Of a stretch of 64,000 bases of DNA, positions 56,778 through 64,000 are shown in pieces (within the stretch, counting starts at the first letter, position 1; the number at the start of each line of letters is the position of its first letter). Source of the DNA: Berberis thunbergii. Taxonomy: Eukaryota; Streptophyta; Magnoliopsida; Ranunculales; Berberidaceae. Made by a program: the position numbers and the translations under genes. The stretch spans positions 620,001 to 684,000 of the forward strand of contig QNQO01000449.1 in the NCBI GenBank assembly GCA_003290165.1. The letters are read 5' to 3'. The notes beneath the pieces are model-generated. The model made no database searches. It worked only from the letters and a program-made list of their open reading frames with translations, and was not told where the DNA came from.

Positions 56778-57942
56778 TAACGTGTGTTCAATTCAACCCC
56801 ATGGATGACAATTTCTTTGTCAATGGTTCAATTGATGGAAAAGTTCGAATCAGGACAATTACTGATTGTCAAGTAGTTGATTGGACTGATGTAACGGAAA
56901 TTGTTATTGTTGTATGTTATCGTACCGATGGCCAGGTCTGGTGATTCTCACTCATGTTATTGTTGAAATGATAATTGTTGCTTCATACATCAGTCATTTT
57001 ATTTCATTTTTTTAATATAGGTTTTTCTTTTCTTGATATGACGCGACTACTTGAGTATTTATTGTGAAATTTCCTTTCGCTTAATTTATGCAAGGAGAAG
57101 TAATTGGCTCCATGACTGGCAATTGCTACTTCTTTGATGCATTGGGTAAGAATCGTTGTTTAAGAATAATAATGGAACTAGTTGCTGCACTACTTGAATG
57201 AATTTTCACTGAATATCAAATGAGTTGATTTTTTCATGTTAAAGAATGCAAATGGGATTGTTCAAAAAGACGTGCTTCCAGACTAAAAGTTTTGTATATA
57301 ATCAGAATGTCACCCATACATGCTTACATGTTAATGAAACTTTAGAAGACAACTTCAGAATGTCACCCATACAATGAGATAGCATTTCATGTTAAAGAAT
57401 GCTTACATGCATCACGGCTACCTTTGTTTTTGTTATCACTTATACTTCTTGTGGTACTGCAATAAAATAGTAGAAAAACCATTTTTAGCTGATTCGTTGA
57501 CCCTGCTGTGATAGAACTTTGGTGCAAGTGTCAATTTATATAACAAAACTAGCCTTTCCCTAAGCCCATAAAGTTTACTTCTGCTACTTAGAAAATAAAT
57601 AAATAAATAAAATTAAAGAGCAAGGCATAAGTGCAAAACTAGTAGATTTTGTTGTGCAATATCAGTTGCTGCTTCTGCAGCCGCTGAGTTCAGATTTGCC
57701 AAAACTTTGGAGAGTTCCTTCAAAAAATTAATTTAATGGGTGAACATTTCAAAAGGAACTTATGAGCTTCTTTTTTATGCCAGAGTTTAGGTTGATTTCA
57801 TCTTTGGAGAAATATAAGATTTTCTAACTGGTCACCAACTGATATTTGGCTCCCATAAAACAGATAATCATCTGCAGTTGGGTACTAAGAAATGCTTGCA
57901 AGGTAAAAAGAAGTTCCCTGGGAAGAGGATAACTTGCTTTCA
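56778..57942 (+). pseudogene. WD-repeat protein (WDR44-like) fragment, three exons
   Basis: Exon 56778-56936: VTCVQFNPMDDNFFVNGSID, GKVRIRTITDCQVVDWTD. Exon 57095-57145: GEVIGSMTGNCYFFDAL. Exon 57864-57942: HLQLGTKKCLQGKKKFPGKR ITCFQ. These are successive blades of the plant WD-repeat family related to WDR44, with the basic KKKFPGKRIT run well kept. Frames are open and every border has GT/AG. The N-terminal region and other blades are absent. Confidence 0.82.
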
Positions 57943-58015
57943 GGTAGTAATTTTTTCTATCTTAATTTGTTTTTTCTTGCATTTATATATTAACACAAAA
58001 GTAGTTGCGGACTTG

Positions 58016-58520
58016 CAGCAACACCACTCAGAAAAGAAGGCATGTTCTCAGGCTTCCCCTTCTTCTGCAAATATAGTTGTGAACAACAATAGCTCTCAGA
58101 AAAGGTACTCTCCCTTTTCTTTCTTTACTTTTCAAGGCTCTCTCTGCTTTCTCTTTATTTGTGTTCCTGATTTCTTTTAGGCAGCAATAACCCAACCCCC
58201 TTTCACTATTGTGGTATTAAATGTTATTGTTTTTTCATTTCATTCTCAATGGCTTTGATTTGGTAATTTGAGCTTTCCTTGTTTATAGTTTTCCCTTATA
58301 TGGAATGCTATCTCCCTATGCTTATCATCTCATGTTGAACCCATTTTTATGAAAAATTGTTTGTTCCATGTAAAGCTCTCCTCTTATCCACCACCTTTAC
58401 ATTTGCATTTGTTACAGATCAATGCACCTAAGTGGAAGAGAGCTTTGTTGGGGTGCCTAAGAGCAGCTGGTTTCGAAGCAGTTCAGCCCACACATGCATT
58501 ATCTTCTCAGGCAAGAATAT
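58016..58520 (+). pseudogene. Unidentified captured fragment, two exons
   Basis: Exon 58018-58104 reads QHHSEKKACSQASPSSANIV before GTACTC. A second exon begins at 58420 after TTACAG and reads APKWKRALLGCLRAAGFEAV then QPTHALSSQ. A methyltransferase such as a TRM1 relative came to mind, but the match is too weak to name. Confidence 0.35.
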
Positions 58521-58567
58521 TACACCTATTTGAAGCAACACTAAAAGGCCCTCAGTGTGAGAACATC

Positions 58568-59625
58568 AGATAGTACTGGTTCACAGATGTTGGCTTGTTC
58601 AGCTCCCAGTTTGTCACCACAACCTCCATAGCTTTGACTTATTGGTATGGAGGGAAACTGATAAATCAGAATTTGATAATTCCCAAGCAACTACTTCAAG
58701 CTTTCCTCGTCTTGATGAGCACAGGTAAGAATATTGCAGATGCAAAAAGCATGATTTCAGATATAGCACAGGGTGGAGATGCCATAAGATTAGTTTTTGC
58801 AATTCTAGACAGGAAAAGTAAGATCGAGCCAGATGATCCAAAAGGAATTAAAGCCAAAAGGACAATCAAGGGTCTTATCGAGCTTAAAAATGTTTTATTC
58901 TCTTACCCTGCAAGGCTAAACCAGATGATCTTCAGGGGTTTGAGTATAACGATTGAAGCAGGAAAGACGATGGCAGCATTGGTTGGTCCGAGTGGCTCAG
59001 GCAAATCAACTATCATTGGACTGATTGAGAGATTATATAATCCACTTAAAGGGTCAGTAGAGATAGATGGGCAGAACATCAAGAACTACAACTTGAGTCT
59101 CTTCAGGTCACATATTGCACTGGTTAGTCAGGAACCCACTCTTTTCGCTTGAATCATCCGGGAAAATATTACCTATGGGCAAGACAATATTTGACAAGCT
59201 GAAATACAGAATGCTACAAGTCTTGCCAATGCACACGGTTTCATAAGGTAAGATCTATCAATGCCTCACCTATTCTCTTGAATAATAAACTTAATAGTTA
59301 TTCAGTAGTCTAAGAGTATTTACATTTTCACACTGCAGCTCCATGAAAAGTGGATATGAAACCTACTGTGGAGAAAGATGATTCCAACTATCATGAGGTT
59401 AGAAATAAAGGACAGCACTTGCTCAAGCAATACTGAAAAACTCGGCAATCCTGCTATTGGATGAGGCAACAAGTGCTCTTGACAGTGTATAAGAAAATCT
59501 AGTTCTAGAAGCACTTGACAAGATGATGGTTGGGATGACTTATATAATTGTAGCTCACCGACTCTTGACAATACAAAATCAAACTCCATAGCAGTGATTA
59601 AGAATGGGAAAGTCATGTAACAAGC
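58568..59625 (+). pseudogene. ABCB (MDR-type) transporter fragment
   Basis: Reads TDVGLFSSQFVTTTSIALTY, WYGGKLINQNLI, then AILDRKSKIEPDDPKGIKAK, Walker A GPSGSGKST, HIALVSQEPTLFA and a stop, IIRENITYGQ. After an intron-like gap (59248-59338) come ILLLDEATSALDSV, a stop, and MMVGMTYIIVAHRLLTIQN. This is the last part of the transmembrane domain and the first nucleotide-binding domain of plant ABCB proteins of the ABCB15 type. At least four stops and a lost LSGGQ signature region (about 59365-59420) show decay. Confidence 0.9.
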
Positions 59626-59774
59626 GGATTTAGATTTTGTGACTCGATGTAATACATTATTTTATTAATTACATTACTTTGCCTCCTTTCATTGAAATGT
59701 TTAAGTTTGGCACATTTAGATTTTTATTTTCTAGAAATAAAACTTATAAGATGTTATAAAACGTCATTTGATAG

Positions 59775-60109
59775 CAAAAAAAAAAAAATTGCTATAAATA
59801 GTATACTTACAATAGCGTTTTTAAAACGCTATAATAGACTTTCTACGTTTTAGAAACGCTATAAATAGTGAACTTACAATAGCGTTTGCATTTTAGTAGT
59901 CAACTTACAATAGCATTTTAAAAACGCTATAATAGAACTACCATACGTTTCTGAAACGCTATCGTAGTCAACTTACAATAGCGTTTTTAAAACGCTATAA
60001 TAGACTCTGTGTCTATTATAGCTTCGGCAGACACAACGTTTGCTAAAACGTTATGGTAGCCTACCATAGCATTTTTGAAACGCTATTAATGACATTATTT
60101 CTTGTAGTG
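59775..60109. repeat. Right subterminal array of element E
   Basis: Repeated ACAATAGCGTTTTTAAAACGCTATAATAGA-type palindromes (given as a consensus) up to the tip. Strongly similar to 1-235. The inclusion of GCTTCGGCAGACACAACG also matches GATCCGGCAGACACAGCG at 147-164, so the two ends are close relatives. Confidence 0.9.
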
Positions 60110-60161
60110 TATAATAATTCTAAATTTGTTTTTTAACCTAATCAGTATATTTTTTTTCCAG

Positions 60162-60251
60162 GTTCCACTGGGAGCTAATGGATGTGCTTACTTCTCTTTT
60201 GAAGACCTGTGTGACAGACCCCTTGGAGCTGCTGACTATTTTGGATTGTGT
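60162..60251 (+). pseudogene. AFG1-like ATPase fragment, exon downstream of element E
   Basis: After TTTTTCCAG reads VPLGANGCAYFSFEDLCDRP LGAADYFGLC, then GTAAGT. This directly continues the MGRRLQ exon at 51731-51860 and is highly conserved in plant AFG1-like (LACE1) ATPases. It proves that E lies within a single captured gene piece. Confidence 0.85.
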
Positions 60252-60589
60252 AGTAAGTCATTTCTATCCTTTGTGTAGTTTGTAAGGTAGAACTTCATCA
60301 TACAATGATAATTTCTAAACACACTCGATCAAAAGTAATTGTACTTTGGAACAAGTTGATAATGTCACCATCAGTTGCATTGCAAAATAAATAACTCTAC
60401 TTCAAAGTTTGAAGAAGTAGCAAACTTGGGAGTAATCTCAATATGGTGGGTGGCAAATGATTCAATTGCTTGGGTGCTTCACATCTCTATCCTAAATGTG
60501 TCATGTTCCTGAGGATAGTTAACTTTGTCATTTGGATTAGTGTTACAATTTTGCATGTGAAAATTACATTATTAAGGTGTCAAGATAGT

Positions 60590-61480
60590 ATGTAAAGAGG
60601 TCGGAGGGATTGATGAAACTGTCTAACGGGCTAAACCCATTAACACACCCAATCCATCAACACACCCATAGGATGCCACGGGTCCTTCAAAAAATACATG
60701 GACTCACCATTCCCGATTAAGAGAAGCACCAATGTGGAAGCCTTTGGTCTGCAATCCAATATCCATTGCCAACACCATGAAGCCTCACGTGGAGTAGGCA
60801 TAAGCCAGAAGTCACGTTGCTTTATGAGGTGTTTCCATATCCATCGAACCCATAAAGTATCTTGCTTGGAAACAAGATTCCAAATATGTTTCATACAAGA
60901 GACTTCATTCCTAATAGCGTTTTGCGTACCCCAAGTCCACCCTCACAAGGAGGATGACAAATAGTGTCCCAACTCACCTTAGATTTTTTCAATGGTGTGT
61001 CTCCTCCTCACCATACAAATTTACGTAATATAGCATTGATACAGTCAATGGTTTTCTTGGGGAGGCCGTAGCAAGATGTCCAGTATATGTGCATGCTAGT
61101 AAGCACTGATTTGATCAACACCAACCTTCCTGCATAGGATAGAACCTTGTTTTTCCATGAGTTAACCCTCTTTCTTATTCTCTCTAGAATAGGGGAGCAC
61201 TAAAAATGAGAAAGAGTACATGATATCATAGGCAGTCCAAGATATTTTACAAGGAGAGATTCTACGTTAAATTGGATATGGTTGCCAATACGTTCCTTCT
61301 CATCATTAGGGACCCCAACCAGGAAGAGAGAAATTTTATTGTTGTTCACATCCAGACCCGTACAAATTTTAAATTCCCGCAAAGCGTCAGATAGGGCCTT
61401 TGCAGAGTTGCCATCCTCATGAAACAATGCAATAAGGTCGTCGGCAAACCCAAGATGAGTGATGAGAGGGTCATTACATC
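60590..61480 (-). mobile_element. LINE (L1-type) retrotransposon, truncated pol 3' part
   Basis: The minus strand reads LGFADDLIALFHEDGNSAKA, then FKICTGLDVNNNKISLFLVG, VKYLGLPMISCTLSHF, LSYAGRLVLIKSVLTSMHIY, and a degenerate zf-RVT part. FADD is the reverse transcriptase catalytic motif of non-LTR elements. The 5' part of the RT and the endonuclease are missing, and stops and shifts occur throughout. It interrupts the right part of complex D. Confidence 0.85.
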
Positions 61481-61523
61481 TGTGGTGCAGTTTGTATTGT
61501 GTTTGAATGCCAGTATGCTGTTT

Positions 61524-61616
61524 GAATTTATTTCAGCATTTCAGCATTTATTTCAGTGTTTATTTCACCGTTTCAGCATTTATTTCAGCATTTCAGCGTT
61601 TAAATTTCAGCATTGT
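61524..61616. repeat. Short tandem TTTCAGCATTTATTTCAGCG-type repeats
   Basis: About five imperfect units of TTTATTTCA(G/C)(C/T)(A/G)TTTCAGCA. They produce phenylalanine-rich open frames that are not genes. Confidence 0.8.
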
Positions 61617-62039
61617 AGAATTTAATTTTCTTTATTTCACCTTGTTAATATGTTTCGCTTACCTTTCTCGATCCTACAAATGTGCCAACTCAAAAAAAAG
61701 AATATTTTATTCTATCTAATAAGATGTTGATTAGTAATGTAAAAATGCATCTTAGTTGTAATTATCTTAGAGTATCCATTTGAATGTGCAACTTTATGAG
61801 GTTTGTATTACATAGCTTAAGCATTCAATACGTTTCTCATGCACTGCTCTTTCAAATTTTACAGGTTTAGGTGTTGCTGAATTGATATCGGTTTTGAAGT
61901 AGAAGATATGAAATTTTGAAGTAGAAAACATTTTGTGGGATGATCGATATTGTGTGCAAGATCACATGAATTGTTGTATGTATCGTTTTTGTTGTATGTC
62001 CCATAAACGATCACTATGATTTATTAAGTTATTTAAGTT
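61617..62039. other. Spacer in complex D, no gene recognised
   Basis: AT-rich sequence between the LINE and the right-end block. Confidence 0.4.
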
Positions 62040-62345
62040 TAAGTGACTTATATCTCAAATTGAAATTATATATATATATATAATTTCAATTTGAGTTTGA
62101 TAGAGTATAAAGTTGTTTGGGATTATAATTTTTTTGTAATGGACAAGTTATTGATTATACGAAAATTAATATAATTGTGTTCAGGTTTGAAATGTTTCTT
62201 CTGAATGTAAAAAAAAAGTCAATGAGAAAACTGAAAATTAATAGAAAGAACCAATTTCATTATAAAAAATGAATTGTCATTAGTAATTTTTTTAGCTACA
62301 GCAAGTTAGTGTTAGCAACGGCAAATGTCGTCTCTATTTTGACAA
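62040..62345. repeat. Repeat block D, copy 3
   Basis: ATTTCAATTTGAGTTTGATA onward, then GAAATGTTTCTTCTGAATG and TTTTTTTAGCTACAGCAAGTT, leading into the right subterminal array. Same order as copy 1 at 46640-46990. Confidence 0.88.
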
Positions 62346-62934
62346 TTTGATTTGCAACTTAGCAACGGTTCGAAGCCATTGCCAACTAGCCTCGGCAAAT
62401 GTCGTCCCTTTTTTGTTAAATTGATTTACAACTTAGCAACGGTTTGAAATAGTCGCTAAATAGCCACAGAAAATTCCGTCCCTCTTTTGTTAATTTGGTT
62501 TGCAACTTAGCAACGGTTTGAAGCCGTCGCTAAATAGCCACGGCAAATGTCGTCCCTGTTTTGTTAGATGTATTTGCAACTTAGCAATTATTTGAGACCG
62601 TCACTAAATAGCCACGGAAAAACTGTCTCTATTTTGTCAATTTGTGACAGCCTTAGCCGTCTCAAACATTTTAAAAGTCGTCGCTATTGTTGTTGTGTCA
62701 AATAAATCGACGAAAATTTTGCAAATAAAACGAAGGAATCAGCAACGGAATTTTTGCAACTTAGTGACTGTTTTTAGCCGTTACCAATTAGCTACAAAAA
62801 ATTTTACCGTTGCTGATTCAAATAGCTACGGTATTGCGACGGTCGTTGAGCTGTTGCTGATTCATTTTAGCTACAGTTTTTTTTATAATTAGCAACGGTA
62901 AAACGCCGTTGCTGAATTGACTTTTTTTGTAGTG
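62290..62934. repeat. Right subterminal array and tip of complex D
   Basis: Units of about 85-90 bp with AACTTAGCAACGGTTTGAAGCCGTCGC and TAGCCACGGCAAATGTCGTCCCT (consensus parts), ending TGACTTTTTTTGTAGTG at 62934. Confidence 0.85.
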
Positions 62935-64000
62935 AGGGTTGTTGTTCCTCGGATTTCTCCTTGCTAAGTGAGTTTGAGATCCCAGCAATAATTGTACAAC
63001 TTTGAATGGAATTAAAAAGAGAATATCTCGCAGGTAACATTTGAAGTAATAGCATTAAAATAAGAGATTAATAAATAATTATTTTAATGTCATCTATTAT
63101 ATTACTCTTAAAACTAAAAGATATGGCATCAACATCCTTCACATTATTTCTTTTAGGATTAATAATTGAAAGAAATTTTGAAATTGATATTCACATAATT
63201 ATTACATAATATATCCCTTAATCTATATATGTTAGTGTTTCAATTATTATATTTTATAGTAATTATTTTGTTTTCATCTCTTTGTAGGAATTTGAGCGTG
63301 AACGATGAAATCGTATTAAGGCGACAATTTAAGAAATGACAATTGGTTGATTCTAGAGGTGGTACAAAGTAGAGGATCACATCTAAACCCTTAAACCCAA
63401 AACCAAGCCCATAAACCCAAACCCAATGCCAGGCCCAAGCAAACCTAAAGAATATTCTCCCAATTATCCCATATTTAGTTTTGATTTTTTTCCTTAAATC
63501 ACTCATTGAATCCTCCCCTTAACTTGTCCATATTCATTTTTTCCTAATTCTCTATAAATACAAAAATTCAATGGATGAGAAAGAGAAGGAAGAAAAGGGA
63601 AGAAAAAAATCAGTAGAAAATCAAATCCTCTTTCCTTCAGAGAGTGATTCGCATCACCATCCCAACCAAGCAAATCTAGGTTTTCTCTCCTTCATCCCTC
63701 ACCTGCCTCGCTTCACCTCGCCACCACCGAGCTCCTCCACCACCATCACTTCCATGTTCCTCACTAGCAACCACGTTCCTCACCACCTCCCTGTCCCTCA
63801 CCCTCTCCGCCACCTTCCTTGTTAACGTCATAACCACCACCACCTCCGGACAACACAACCTCCATCCACCATCATCCAAACACCGCCACCAGAGCAAACG
63901 CCTTCTCCGCAATCACCCGAGCACCACCACCATCCACTGTCTCCCTCTCTTTGCCAACAGTAGCCACCACCAGCAACCGCGCAGCATAAACAGGGAGCAT
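62935..64000. other. Flank of complex D, no certain gene
   Basis: A TATA-like TCTATAAATA at about 63551-63560 precedes a C/CA-rich stretch (63640-63990) rich in CACC and CCACCA. The plus-strand frame at 63571-63825 (MDEKEKEEKGRKKSV...) could be the start of a host gene running out of the window, but its composition is low-complexity and I would not call it. Confidence 0.3.

Larger units (their letters stand above)
51905..60109 (+). mobile_element. Complete non-autonomous CACTA element E (8.2 kb, multi-gene capture)
   Basis: The left tip CACTACAACACAAATGG at 51905 and right tip CATTATTTCTTGTAGTG at 60109 are inverted repeats of each other with small differences. TAT flanks both sides (51902-51904 and 60110-60112), the 3-bp target duplication expected for CACTA transposition. 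Subterminal AATAGCGTTTnnnAAACGCTATT palindromes lie near both ends, mostly the right. It has no transposase; cargo is BEL1-like, NDB, MFS, WDR44-like and ABCB fragments plus an unidentified one, all plus-strand. The host site is the intron of the captured AFG1 fragment. Confidence 0.9.
44401..62934 (+). mobile_element. CACTA complex D with nested element E
   Basis: Left tip CACTACAAGAAAAAGC at 44401; right tip TTTTTTTGTAGTG ending at 62934. Both are bordered by subterminal motifs built on AGC(A/G)ACGG...CCGTCGCTAA. Cargo in order: GH1, GARP, NRAMP, PPR, PDR-ABCG, WDR82-like and AFG1-like, all plus-strand. The flanking triplets (ATG, AGG) do not match, and repeat blocks at 46640-46990 and 47970-48255 resemble internal ends, so D may be several fused or nested elements, not one. 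No transposase gene is seen. Confidence 0.55.

Noticed and set aside
58016..58520. Possible tRNA methyltransferase TRM1 fragment
   Set aside because: Only a loose resemblance of the AAGF segment; listed as unidentified instead.
44401..62934. Treating D as one clean 18.5-kb element
   Set aside because: Flanking triplets differ (ATG, AGG) and internal end-like blocks exist, so it is called a complex.
63571..63912. Possible host gene start at the right edge
   Set aside because: TATA-like word present, but the frames on both strands are low-complexity proline/histidine or arginine runs and no family is visible.
1..64000. tRNA or rRNA genes, CRISPR arrays, bacterial-type operons
   Set aside because: None seen; the sequence is plant nuclear, and the only tRNA-like features are the primer-binding site and the possible SINE.

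Overview
This is a plant nuclear window, probably from a eudicot with a large, transposon-rich genome. The evidence is GT-AG introns, plant-type CACTA (En/Spm) termini and transposase, Ty3/gypsy retrotransposons, and exon fragments of clearly plant genes (VAL-type B3 repressor, ETO1-like, BEL1-like homeobox, external NAD(P)H dehydrogenase with EF-hand, PDR-type ABCG). I see no intact host gene. Nearly every recognisable coding piece is a fragment of a cellular gene carried inside a CACTA transposon, or a decayed transposon gene.

Layout. 1-235 is the right terminus of a CACTA element. 236-5391 is intergenic, with short tandem and diverged duplications and a possible tRNA-derived SINE. 5392-32720 is a complex of at least three related CACTA elements with CACTACACCAAAA ends. 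Element A (+, from 5392) has a duplicated left end, a UBX-like exon, a 318-bp tandem array and a transposase start. It is interrupted at 9595 by element B (+), which carries UBX, PP2C, ETO1-like and mitochondrial HSP60 fragments and ends in subterminal repeats at about 19550. Element C lies on the minus strand, ends at 32720, and carries a nearly complete but frameshifted Transposase_24-type gene plus ATG18-like, glucosylceramide-synthase-like, VAL B3 and DEAD-box RH7-like fragments. Element C abuts a Ty3/gypsy element (32721-37717, minus), broken in its reverse transcriptase. That retroelement sits inside the gag of a second gypsy element (37718-38830).

40300-44400 is intergenic, with microsatellites, a 412-bp-spaced duplication and a foldback MITE-like hairpin. 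44401-62934 is a second CACTA complex, called D. It carries GH1 beta-glucosidase, GARP/MYB-like, NRAMP, PPR, PDR-ABCG, WDR82-like and AFG1-like fragments. An 8.2-kb non-autonomous element, E (51905-60109), sits inside the intron of the captured AFG1 fragment with a matching 3-bp TAT duplication. E itself carries BEL1-like, NDB, MFS, WDR44-like and ABCB fragments. A truncated LINE (60590-61480, minus) lies in the right part of D.

The main result is a nested set of multi-gene-capturing (Pack-)CACTA elements. Every captured fragment I could identify points the same way as the leader and transposase of its own element, and most exons keep usable splice sites. Chimeric multi-gene transcripts and gene-silencing small RNAs are therefore plausible products. 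Family assignments rest on recognising protein sequence by eye. Exon borders come from reading-frame continuity and GT/AG sites.
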